Source: Baffinella frigidus
Lineage: Eukaryota; Cryptophyceae; Cryptomonadales; Baffinellaceae
Length of the DNA: 10,463 nucleotides
Direction: 5' to 3'
Assembly: GCA_026770585.1 (NCBI GenBank)
Contig: MU646678.1
Coordinates: 118,283 to 128,745, forward strand
Each line of letters begins with the position of its first letter. The first letter of the stretch is position 1. The translations under genes were made by a program, and so were the position numbers. Below, piece by piece: positions 1-6,013 of this stretch. Under the pieces are notes generated by a model, which worked only from the letters and a program-made list of their open reading frames with translations, was not told the origin of the DNA and searched no databases.

Positions 1-43
1 TGTTGGTGGCGGCCGTGTTGGTAGCAATAAAAGGCTCTCTCTC
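1..43 (-). repeat. GA-linked dispersed repeat, copy 1 (reverse, partial)
   Basis: Read on the minus strand, this edge holds a GA run, then a TTTATTRCTA-like stretch, then CCAACACGGCCG. The same order occurs on the plus strand at about 829-900 and 2061-2214. This copy is cut by the window start. I recognise no coding potential or named family. Confidence 0.55.
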
Positions 44-70
44 TTTAATTACAACCCCCCCCCCCCCTAG

Positions 71-418
71 GTGGCAGCACTGCGGGCAGCGGAAGCAGGC
101 GCAAGTGAAGCGGGCGGGAGGGGGGGGGGCGCGGGGGACGCGAGTAAAGATCTCTCTCACGCGGGGGACGCGTTGGAAGCGGGGGGCGCGGGGATGGGAG
201 AGCTGCAAGTGGTAGCAGCGCTGGATGCGCTGCAGAGCCTGGCTGGGAAGGTGGGCCCCCCGGCGCAGATCCAACGACTAGACCAGAGTCATGCTGCCTC
301 AGATTCCTCCGACCAATCTCAGACCAGAGGGTGTGAGGGATTGAAGCTTGCACGTGTCGCGCAGATTGACCTCCCACACGGTGTGAGCTACGAAGGTTTC
401 GTTGGGGCTGGATTTTAG
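71..418 (+). other. Possible GC-rich coding exon, unrecognised
   Basis: An open frame of 115 codons follows directly after a 13-C tract and TAG, a layout that resembles a polypyrimidine tract plus AG splice acceptor ending at base 70. It begins with GTG rather than ATG and ends at TAG (416-418). The predicted peptide starts Ala/Gly/Glu-rich. It then holds a helix-like stretch (GELQVVAALDALQSLAG) at about residues 42-58 and a polar tail. The 12-base word GCGGGGGACGCG occurs twice (about 132 and 160), so part of it is repeat-derived. No domain is recognised. High GC alone can keep a frame open, and the opposite strand is also open here, so a chance ORF is at least as likely. Confidence 0.2.
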
Positions 419-430
419 GGCGTCCAGTTT

Positions 431-650
431 GCATTAGAAAAGCCTTGGACTTAATTATCTCTAGGGTGCGGAAAACCGGTCTGAGGAAAATGAGGCGGCC
501 GCCTAATTTGTCAACTTATGCGGAGAGTAAAGAGTAAGTTGACGAATTTGTAGGGGAATTGACTTGAGAAAACGAGTTTTAGAACTCGTTTTCTGAGATA
601 AACACATGGGGGCGTTGGAGAAGGTGGGCCCCCGGCAGACATGGACCTGT
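431..650. other. Gene-free stretch with two hairpins
   Basis: No coding region is seen. At 511-542 the arms GTCAACTTA and TAAGTTGAC flank a 14-base loop, resembling the core of the P3 hairpin. At 567-594 a perfect 12-bp stem (AGAAAACGAGTT / AACTCGTTTTCT) closes a 4-base loop. A GGTGGGCCCCC word at 619-633 echoes one at about 248-260. Confidence 0.5.
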
Positions 651-694
651 GAAATTGGTCACCCACCAATTTCAATTGGTCACCCACCAATTTC
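651..694. repeat. Tandem pair of identical small hairpins
   Basis: A 21-bp word starting AATTGGTCACCC is repeated exactly at 653-673 and 674-694. Each copy is itself a hairpin (AATTGGT, CACCC loop, ACCAATT), with two further base pairs in the first copy. The pair lies directly before the large palindrome at 698-763. Confidence 0.85.
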
Positions 695-697
695 AGT

Positions 698-763
698 AGA
701 CACGTGCACGCCTCCCTCCCTCAGTATCCACGGATACTGAGGGGGGGAGGCGTGCACGTGTCT
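698..763. repeat. 66-bp near-perfect palindrome
   Basis: Two 32-base arms (698-729 and 732-763) are reverse complements, with a single T opposite G, and are separated by only two bases. Each arm carries AGACACGTGCACGCCTCC near its outer end. The arms could form a cruciform in DNA or a long hairpin in RNA. It matches none of the three TA-flanked families in this window. Confidence 0.9.
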
Positions 764-828
764 GCGAGTGCACCATATGAGAAATCGAGGCGTAACTTTC
801 TATCACGATACTCTCTACAGGTACATTT

Positions 829-900
829 CACAAGAGAGAAACCTTTATTACTAGCAACACGGCCGACATGTATGCACCCCCGCCGAGGCTGTCTCTGAGC
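829..900 (+). repeat. GA-linked dispersed repeat, copy 2
   Basis: GAGAGAAACC, TTTATTACTA, GCAACACGGCCG and CCGCCGAGGCTGT occur in the same order as in the copy at 2061-2214. The intervening spacer is shorter here. No coding potential is supported. Confidence 0.6.
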
Positions 901-968
901 AGGACCGAGAGAGAGGTCATGTGCACTGTATACGTTGGGCACGAACGGAGACACGGGCGCACACGCCC

Positions 969-1008
969 CTCTTCGAAACATGCGAAATCTCTTCGAAACA
1001 TGCGAAAT
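969..1008. repeat. 20-bp tandem duplication
   Basis: The 20-base unit CTCTTCGAAACATGCGAAAT is present twice head to tail (969-988 and 989-1008) with no differences, which suggests a recent replication-slippage event. Confidence 0.9.
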
Positions 1009-1026
1009 CGGGAGGGGGGCTGTTTT

Positions 1027-1184
1027 CGTGGCCTCAGGAATGCAGGGTGCGGCGAAGAAGGGAGGGGTGCCGGTTTCCCATGTGCTGTATGTCTACAGAA
1101 GTTTACGCTCCGAGGTCTGACATGGAGTATTTGAAACCGTGGCCTTGGGAATGCAGGGTGGGGCGAAGAAGGGGGGGGTGCCGG
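1027..1184. repeat. 47-bp direct repeat, two copies 111 bp apart
   Basis: Copies at 1027-1073 and 1138-1184 start CGTGGCC and end GGTGCCGG, and differ at only four of 47 positions. Both are purine-rich (GAATGCAGGG, GCGAAGAAGG). Short open frames across them shift between copies, so they do not look coding. Confidence 0.8.
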
Positions 1185-1540
1185 AGCCGCCGCGGACCAT
1201 CCGTTTCTCTCTTTGGCGCTTCGCCTTCGAGGTCAGCCGTTACTTCCCGTATCTTCTTAACTACCTATAGTTGAACTATTTACGTATTAGGAAGATAAGG
1301 GAGAGTATCTCTTATGGTCCTTATCTCCCTTATGGTCCTCATCGTCTCCCTTACCTCCCTGATCTTCTCGCGCGAGCCCTGCTCTCTTTAGTACTCTCAA
1401 GCCTGGGGATGAGTGATCCAAACGTCTATGAGCTTCGAGACGAGCCCGCCGCGGTACAGAGGTACTCCTCGAGCCCTCCGGAGACACGTCCATTCACCTA
1501 CAGCTTCTCAAAATTGAGGACACTCGAAATTATGGGCACG
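1185..1540. other. Gene-free stretch with a small hairpin
   Basis: No gene is recognised. ATAAGGGAGA (1295-1304) and TCTCCCTTAT (1324-1333) form a 10-bp stem. CTTATGGTCC occurs twice, 18 bases apart (1311 and 1329). The rest appears unique. Confidence 0.45.
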
Positions 1541-1542
1541 CT

Positions 1543-1622
1543 TACTCAGACATAAGGGCACGCACCGCCCCAGGGTCCTACAGTAGGGCACCCTAGGGGC
1601 GGTGCGTGTCCTCAGTCGCGAG
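1543..1622. mobile_element. Degenerate P1 element (non-autonomous inverted repeat)
   Basis: The core stem GGCACGCACCGCCCC (1557-1571) pairs with 1596-1611 around a loop holding GGGTCCTACAGTAGGG, the typical P1 centre. Outside it, CATAAG on the left survives, but the CAGGGG tips are not recognisable. This is probably an old copy. Confidence 0.55.
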
Positions 1623-1672
1623 TAACCCCTATAACATGGCCTGGCACGACCTCCCGATAAGGAGGTCATGAT

Positions 1673-1779
1673 CAGGAGTAGATCGCTCATAATGAGCCGC
1701 GCCCCCCCCCTAGGACCACCGTATAGACCTACTGTAGGGTCCTAGGGGGGTGCGCCTCCTTATGAGCGAGGCAGCCCTG
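1673..1779. mobile_element. P1 element, chain 1 member A
   Basis: The left end CAGGAGTAGATCGCTCATAA and right end CTTATGAGCGAGGCAGCCCTG are inverted repeats around C-run/G-run arms and a CTAGGACC...GGTCCTAG core. The right end is followed by TA (1780-1781), which is also the left flank of the next element. The left flank reads AT, so this side is mutated or rearranged. There is no reading frame, which fits a MITE-like non-autonomous element. Confidence 0.75.
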
Positions 1780-1781
1780 TA

Positions 1782-1913
1782 CAGGAGTGTCTCGCTCATA
1801 AGAACGCGCCCCCCCCCTAAGACCCTACAGTAGGACCCTGGGCATAGTCCTACTGTAAGGCCCTACTCTAGGGTCCTAGGGGGAAGCGGTTTCTTATGAG
1901 CGAGGCAACTCTG
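1782..1913. mobile_element. P1 element, chain 1 member B
   Basis: It starts CAGGAGTGTCTCGCTCATAAG and ends CTTATGAGCGAGGCAACTCTG, flanked by TA at 1780-1781 and 1914-1915. The longer loop (132 bp in total) repeats the CTACTGTA/GGGTCCTAG words. It abuts member A on the left and a P2 element on the right with only TA between. Confidence 0.8.
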
Positions 1914-1915
1914 TA

Positions 1916-2016
1916 TCCCTTAAGTGGCGGGGGGGTCAAAATTGACCCCCGACAGGTCCTAGGCAGGTCCTAGGACCCTATGGTAGGGCGTATGAGCCTA
2001 CTCGCCACTCAAGGGG
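1916..2016. mobile_element. P2 element, copy 1
   Basis: The left end TCCCTTAAGTGGCG and right end CGCCACTCAAGGG are inverted repeats. The inside holds GGGGTCAAAATTGACCCC, AGGTCCTAG and GGGCGTATGAGCCTACTC, shared in order with the copies at about 2403 and 4138 (the latter reversed). The left TA (1914-1915) is shared with the preceding P1 element. The right TA is lost within a G run. Confidence 0.8.
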
Positions 2017-2056
2017 GGCTTGCACGCGTGTCCAAGGTGTTCGTGCATCTTGCGAA

Positions 2057-2060
<4 letters not shown>

Positions 2061-2097
<37 letters not shown>
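2061..2097. repeat. (AG)n microsatellite
   Basis: A 37-base uninterrupted AG run sits at the 5' edge of the third copy of the GA-linked dispersed repeat. The other two copies have shorter GA runs at the same place. Confidence 0.95.
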
Positions 2098-2101
<4 letters not shown>

Positions 2102-2214
2102 CCTTTATTACTACCAACTGCCGAAGTCTGCCGAGGCGGGCCTATCCCCGGATAGTCCTCACACCAACACGGCCGCTGTGTAGGCAACCCCGCCGAGGCT
2201 GTGTCTGCGCATGA
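2098..2214 (+). repeat. GA-linked dispersed repeat, copy 3
   Basis: After the AG run come TTTATTACTACCAACT, then an extra block of about 40 bases containing CCGAGGCGGG and the small palindrome ATCCCCGGAT, then CCAACACGGCCG and CCGCCGAGGCTGTGTCTG. The extra block is absent from copies 1 and 2. Confidence 0.6.
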
Positions 2215-2382
2215 CCTAGAGAAGCTCAGAATGTTGGAAACAATCCTTGCGTGTGGTCATGTAACGGGGAAGGGTGCCTATAGAGATTTGAAACTTTGAC
2301 TAATTGAGAAGTGGACGTTGGCAGATCAAGCTCTCGCGGTGAGCGAACACGGCGGATGGGGAGGCTGAGGCGTGACTTTGTA

Positions 2383-2607
2383 CATGGGTACCTTGCTTAA
2401 ATCACCCTTAAGTGGCGAGGGGGTCAAAATTGACCCCCAAGAGGTCCTAGGCAGGTCCTAGGGCCCTACGGTAGGGCGTATGAGCCTACTCACCACTTGA
2501 TGGATAAGAAACCGCCACCCCCCTAGGACCACCATAGGGCCTTAGACATGGCCCTACTGTAGGGTCCTAGGAGGAGGCGGTCACGTCCTCTGAAGGAGGT
2601 GTGAGTC
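2383..2607. mobile_element. Diverged P1 element interrupted by a P2 insertion
   Basis: The left tip CATGGGTACCTTGCTTA (2383-2399) resembles the P1 end. The P1 inner arm resumes at about 2504 with ATAAGAAACCGCC, the C run and CTAGGACC. A P2 element lies exactly between these two parts. The right arm keeps GGTCCTAG and GGCGG but then decays, so the right boundary is approximate. Confidence 0.5.
2403..2502. mobile_element. P2 element, copy 2 (nested in P1)
   Basis: CCCTTAAGTGGCGAGGGGGTC on the left and ACTCACCACTTGATGG on the right bound the same internal word order as copy 1 (TCAAAATTGA, AGGTCCTAGGCAGG, GGGCGTATGAGCC). It is flanked on the right by ATAAG, which continues the P1 arm, so it appears to have entered the TA of the P1 word CATAAG. 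Confidence 0.7.
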
Positions 2608-2820
2608 TTTACAATGTACATGAAGGGTCGTGCGTCTTTGGATGCAGGATCGGAGAGACCCTAGCGTGAGCGTGTGGGGTGTGGGTGTTTTGGGCGGGAA
2701 TAAATGAATAAACAGTTGACTTAGCGCGGGTGAGACGAGCCATGAGCGCTGGTTTGAAACGTTCTATCATTTTGCGCCACGAGCCTACATGTACATGGCT
2801 CGCGTAGATCCTATCACTAC

Positions 2821-3004
2821 TGGAATAGTTGGGTTGCAAGAACCCAGAACTTCAGAACCCGCACCGGATTTGAGGTCTGCGTGTACTTAATGTGGTACCG
2901 GAGGGTTGACTAAATTTCAAATTTAGTCATCCCGCAAGTACGAATTTAAGAACTGACACCAAACGAGGCTCGAAGAAAGGGGTTCTTATCGCCCGGATAT
3001 CAAT
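2821..3004. mobile_element. P3 element, copy 1 (diverged ends)
   Basis: The family words TTGGGTTGCAAG, CCAGAACTT, CCGGATTTG, CTGCGTGT, CGAGGCTCGA, GGTTCTTATC and GCCCGGATAT occur in order. The centre is a 15-bp hairpin (2903-2917 with 2919-2933) with one mismatch and a one-base loop. The terminal CAGGG is lost at both ends. Confidence 0.7.
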
Positions 3005-3384
3005 GTTCACAAGTACCTCGCCCCTCTGAGAGGGATCAGGGCGTTTATCAGGTGTGGAACTCCTTACTTGTTTGGGAGGGTTGTTTAGGATCTGAAAGCA
3101 GGCGGTTTCTCTGAGGAAAAGAGGCGAATGCTCTTGAACAAACATATTTTTCAGCCCAGCCCAAACATCGCTTTATCTCAAAGAGAATGGACGCACCAAC
3201 ATTACAGTAAAAATGGGGGGGGGGGGGCGAGGGGTCTGAACGCTGCACGGAACCAGTGTGCACGAAACTAGTGTGGCCGAGTTCCAGCCAAGTCCAACAT
3301 TTGTTTTTTAGTCTGGGAACCCATAAAATTGCAGTTTTGAAATGCATTGAGATGCAGAAACCAGTGTTAGCAAAGGCTTAGGAA
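3005..3384. other. Gene-free stretch with a 13-G run
   Basis: Nothing recognisable as a gene is seen. The only striking feature is a homopolymer of 13 G at 3215-3227. Short open frames on the minus strand lack any family resemblance. Confidence 0.4.
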
Positions 3385-3488
3385 CTTGAACCTTGATCCT
3401 GAAGCTTGAAACATCCACCCTAAAGCCTGGAACCTCCATGCTGAAGGCTGAAAAATCCGTTCTGAAGCTCGGAACCTCCATCCTGAGA
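3385..3488. repeat. 21-bp minisatellite, five units
   Basis: Units at 3385-3404 (20 bases, one deleted), 3405-3425, 3426-3446, 3447-3467 and 3468-3488 share the pattern CTGGAACCTCCATSCTGAAG. Because 21 is divisible by three, frames stay open on both strands and encode 7-residue repeats (for example LKPGTSM on plus). The result looks like protein but has no supporting context. Confidence 0.8.
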
Positions 3489-3972
3489 GCTACCATTTTT
3501 TTACCATTTTTAATCAAAAAAATGGTTGTTACGAGACTGGTTGATGTGTTCTTGTCGGCCACACCACATGAAACGTCGTGTCTATCGTTAAGTTCACTGA
3601 CAAACGTGTCAAGTTTTGAGGGACATGTCAACTTAGACATCTGAGGTATCCGTGGTTGGGGCTCCTGTGAGCTTAACGATGGGATACCATGGGCCTTCAG
3701 CCGACTTGTGTAGTCCTGGTGTGCGGACTGACCAGAAATCGATATCGATACGCTGTCACATGCCCGATGCGGATACCCTTTAGCCGGTTTCTGCTGCGAT
3801 CCTCTGCACCGGGGGGGCTGATGTGATCCGAAAGGAAGCATGGCTTTTCTGCAGATAAGTTCCAGTGCCCGCCTGTGTTGGGAGCTCGAAGAACCTGAAG
3901 GACCTAAAGGAAGGTCTGGCGCCGTTTGACCACTTAGCAATCATCACTTTTTCACGCTGCTGCATAAATTTG
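3489..3972. other. Mostly unique stretch with a P3-like fragment
   Basis: ACCATTTTT (3502) and AAAAAAATGGT form a small inverted repeat. The word ATCGATATCGAT lies near 3739. At about 3833-3882 the sequence GGAAGCATGGCTTTTCTGCA and what follows resembles 4647-4697, the extra block inside the P3 copy at 4496-4735, so it is probably a leftover of the same longer repeat. A 210-codon minus-strand open frame over 3308-3940 crosses the minisatellite and matches no family I know. Confidence 0.4.
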
Positions 3973-3974
3973 TG

Positions 3975-4255
3975 TACAGGGATATCTGAGTTAGTTAAGA
4001 TCCCCCACCACCGGATTTGGGACCTGCGTTTTCTTAATTTTGCAACAGAGGGTTGACTAAATTTCGCGTTGAGTCAACCAGCAGACACTAGTTTGAAAAC
4101 ACAGACACCGACCGAGGCTCGACCGGGGGTATTCTTATCTCTTAAGTGGCGAGTAGGCGCATACGCCCTTCCGTAGGGCCCTAGGACATGTCTAGGACCT
4201 GCAGGGGGTCCTTCAAGCCCCCCTCGCCACTTAAGGGATAGCCCGGACATCCCTG
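3975..4255. mobile_element. P3 element, copy 2, carrying a P2 insertion
   Basis: The left tip is CAGGGATATCTGAG after TA (3973-3974 as written in TGTGTACAGG) and the right tip is GCCCGGACATCCCTG. The central hairpin is GGTTGACT (4051-4058) with AGTCAACC (4072-4079). The element is interrupted near its right end by a complete P2 element (4138-4238). Without it, the right end reads like the intact copy at 4496-4735. Confidence 0.8.
4138..4238. mobile_element. P2 element, copy 3 (reverse orientation, nested in P3)
   Basis: The 101-bp element has ends TCTCTTAAGTGGCGAG and CTCGCCACTTAAGGGA, differing at one of 16 positions. It is flanked by TA on both sides (4136-4137 and 4239-4240). Read on the minus strand it aligns along its length with copy 1. 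The uninterrupted P3 copy at 4496-4735 has TTCTTAGCCCGG at the matching place, so this is a filled site with a TA duplication. Confidence 0.88.
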
Positions 4256-4495
4256 CGTCTTAAGCAGCTCTCTTACGTTATCTTAAACTCATAAGCCTCG
4301 AGTCTCTGGTAACTGCCCTCAAGGAGTGTAGCCTTTAAAATGAGCTGGGAGCGGGGGCTGTGAGAGGAGCACAGAGCCTGAGAAGTAAACAGCGGGAGGG
4401 GGGCGTTTTCATAGACTTCCTTTATTTTAAGGAGCCCACAATGGGCGTTTTTAGATTGCCGGGACCGTACGAGCAAGGCACTCCTGTAAAACTGT
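4256..4495. other. Gene-free stretch
   Basis: No repeat or gene is recognised here. Short overlapping open frames on both strands (4273-4476 minus, 4360-4566 plus) run into the adjoining P3 element, so they are unlikely to be genes. Confidence 0.35.
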
Positions 4496-4735
4496 ACAGG
4501 AATATCTGGGTTGCAAGCATCCAGAACTTAAGAACCGCGCCGGATTTGCGGCCTGCGTGTTCTTGATTTTGTACAAAAGGGTTGACTATCTCGCGTTTAG
4601 ATGAAGTCAACCCGCAGGTACTAATTTAAGAAAACAGACACCGACCAAGGAAGCACGGCCTTTCTACAGAACAAGTTCCGGTGTCCGCCTATGGGACCGG
4701 GGTCGACGATGGGTGTTCTTAGCCCGGATGTCCCT
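4496..4735. mobile_element. P3 element, copy 3 (most complete ends)
   Basis: The ends CAGGAATATCTGGG and CCCGGATGTCCCTG are flanked by GTAC on each side, giving TA next to each tip. The central hairpin GGGTTGACT (4579-4587) / AGTCAACCC (4605-4613) lies between further pairing GTAC words. The right half carries an extra block (about 4647-4705) absent from copies 2 and 4, yet found alone near 3833. Confidence 0.8.
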
Positions 4736-4778
4736 GTACTGCAGGGCTGTACCGCCCTTTTCGTTCGCTGCTCAACTA

Positions 4779-4795
4779 CAGGTGTATCTGGGCTA
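4779..4795. repeat. P3-type end fragment
   Basis: CAGGTGTATCTGGGCTA matches the P3 left tip. It is followed immediately by a P1 element that starts after its final TA. Just upstream, TGTACTGCAGGGCTGTACCG (about 4735-4754) recurs with one change near 5989-6008. Confidence 0.55.
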
Positions 4796-4913
4796 CAGAG
4801 GTACCTCGCTCATAAGAAACCGCCCTGCCCTAGGACCCTTCAGTAGGCCTATGCGTAGGGTCCTATGGTGATCCTAGGGGGTGTGGCAGTTTCTTATGGG
4901 CGAGGTACCCCTG
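4796..4913. mobile_element. P1 element, chain 2 member E
   Basis: It starts CAGAGGTACCTCGCTCATAAG and ends CTTATGGGCGAGGTACCCCTG, with TA at 4794-4795 and 4914-4915. The arms have drifted (CCGCCCTGCCC versus GGGTGTGGC), so the stem is no longer perfect. It directly abuts the next P1 element. Confidence 0.85.
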
Positions 4914-4915
4914 TA

Positions 4916-5038
4916 CAGGGGTACATGCACCTCGTGCATAAGAAACTACCCCCCCCCTAGGACCACCACAGGAACCTAGGCGTAGGCCTACTGTAGGGGC
5001 CTAGGGTGGGGCTCGTTCTTATGAGCGAGGTGCCGCTG
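4916..5038. mobile_element. P1 element, chain 2 member F
   Basis: It starts CAGGGGTACATGCACCTCGTG, which has six extra bases against the consensus tip, and ends TTATGAGCGAGGTGCCGCTG. It lies between TA at 4914-4915 and 5039-5040. Its two arms do not match well (AGAAACTACC against CTCGTTCT), whereas its right arm pairs closely with the left arm of the next element. Confidence 0.8.
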
Positions 5039-5040
5039 TA

Positions 5041-5109
5041 CAGGGGTACCTCGCTCATAAGAACGAGCCCCCCCCCCAGGCCCCCCATAGGGCCCTAGGC
5101 ATAGTCCTA
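5041..5109. mobile_element. P1 element, chain 2 member G (left half only)
   Basis: It starts CAGGGGTACCTCGCTCATAAG and runs through GAACGAGCCCC, a C run and CCCTAGGCATAGTCCTA. It then stops at a TA where a P3 element begins. No convincing P1 right half was found after that P3 element. Confidence 0.75.
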
Positions 5110-5305
5110 CATAGGTATCTGGGCTATAAGAAACCAGAGCTTAAGAACACAGACCTGATTTGGGCCCCCCGTTTTTTTGATTTAGTACCAGAGGGTTGAC
5201 TAAATCTTGCGTTCAGTCAACCCGCTGGTACTAATTTCAGGAAACAGATACATGTACCGACCGATGTCATAGCACCCGTGTTCTTAAATAGCCTAGACAC
5301 ACCTG
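5110..5305. mobile_element. P3 element, copy 4
   Basis: The left tip CATAGGTATCTGGGCTATAAG and right tip TTAAATAGCCTAGACACACCTG are flanked by TA (5108-5109 and 5306-5307). The central hairpin is extended: TAGTACCAG and GGGTTGACT pair with AGTCAACCC and CTGGTACTA (5183-5233), giving 18 paired bases with one odd base on each side. It sits inside or against truncated P1 member G. Confidence 0.8.
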
Positions 5306-5381
5306 TAGGCCCCAAGTGAAACCATCTGTAGAGAGTAAAGCAACTCCCGACGGCTGATGCGCGATAAGGTCTACAGGGGTA

Positions 5382-5499
5382 CAGGGGTACCTCGCTCATA
5401 AGAAACCGCCCCCCCCCCTAGGACCACCATAGGGCCCTAGGCATGGCCCTATGGTGGTCCTGGGGGGGGGGGCGGTTTCTTATGAGCGAGGTACCCCTG
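5382..5499. mobile_element. P1 element, near-perfect palindrome (member H)
   Basis: Arms 5382-5436 and 5445-5499 are reverse complements over 55 positions with one T opposite G, around an 8-base loop (CTAGGCAT). The tips are CAGGGGTACCTCGCTCATAAG and its complement, with TA on both sides (5380-5381 and 5500-5501). It is the best-preserved copy here and so probably the youngest. A transcript across it would fold into a long double-stranded hairpin. Confidence 0.93.
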
Positions 5500-5537
5500 T
5501 ACATGTACCTCGGCTACAAGAACACCCTTGCTCAAGG

Positions 5538-5925
5538 GTCGGTCGGTCTGCGTTTTCGTAAGATAAGAAAACGGGAGGGAGAATCCAGTCGGTGCTTTTT
5601 TCTGAAGATTAAGAAATCGAACGAAAGCGGTCGGTCCTCATTTTCTTGAAGGTCAAGAAAAAGAAGGAAAGCGGTCGGTCCACGTTTTCCTAAAGATAAG
5701 AAAACGGAGGGAAAATCCGGTTGAAAGCGGTCGCAGTTTTCTTAATTCATTAGAAAACCCGAGAATCCGGTCGGTCGACGTTTTCTTAAAAATAAGAAAA
5801 CCGGTCGGTCGACGTTTTCTTAAAAATAAGAAAACGGAGGGAGAATCCGGTTGGTGCCATTTCCTGAAGAACAAGAAAACGCAGGGGTCAGATCCGGTGC
5901 GTTTTCTTGAGAAGCGCTTTCTTGC
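5538..5925. repeat. Tandem array of hairpin-bearing units (about nine)
   Basis: Units of about 35-50 bases follow the plan CGGTCGGTC, then GACGTTTTCTTA, a short loop, TAAGAAAACG, then GAGGGAGAATC. The stem GTTTTCTTA/TAAGAAAAC is perfect in the units near 5780 and 5814, which are almost identical, and weaker in outer units (for example near 5600 and 5640). Some units lack the GAGGGAGAATC tail. No coding function is apparent. The minus strand stays open only because of the periodicity. Confidence 0.8.
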
Positions 5926-6013
5926 AAACGAGGTATCCTTGTAGAGAGCTACATGTAATTTCAGAGGCAGGCCAACGATTATTCTGAATGTACTGCACGG
6001 CTGTACCGTCCTA

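Noticed and set aside
569-594. Strong hairpin as a bacterial-type terminator
   Set aside because: There is no upstream gene and no T tract after the stem, and the genome is eukaryotic. It is kept only as a structural feature.
3308-3940. 210-codon minus-strand frame as a gene
   Set aside because: It spans the 21-bp minisatellite and a repeat fragment, and shows no domain or coding-like composition.
5538-5925. CRISPR-like look of regularly spaced palindromic repeats
   Set aside because: Units are directly joined variants without unique spacers, no cas-like genes are present, and the context is eukaryotic.
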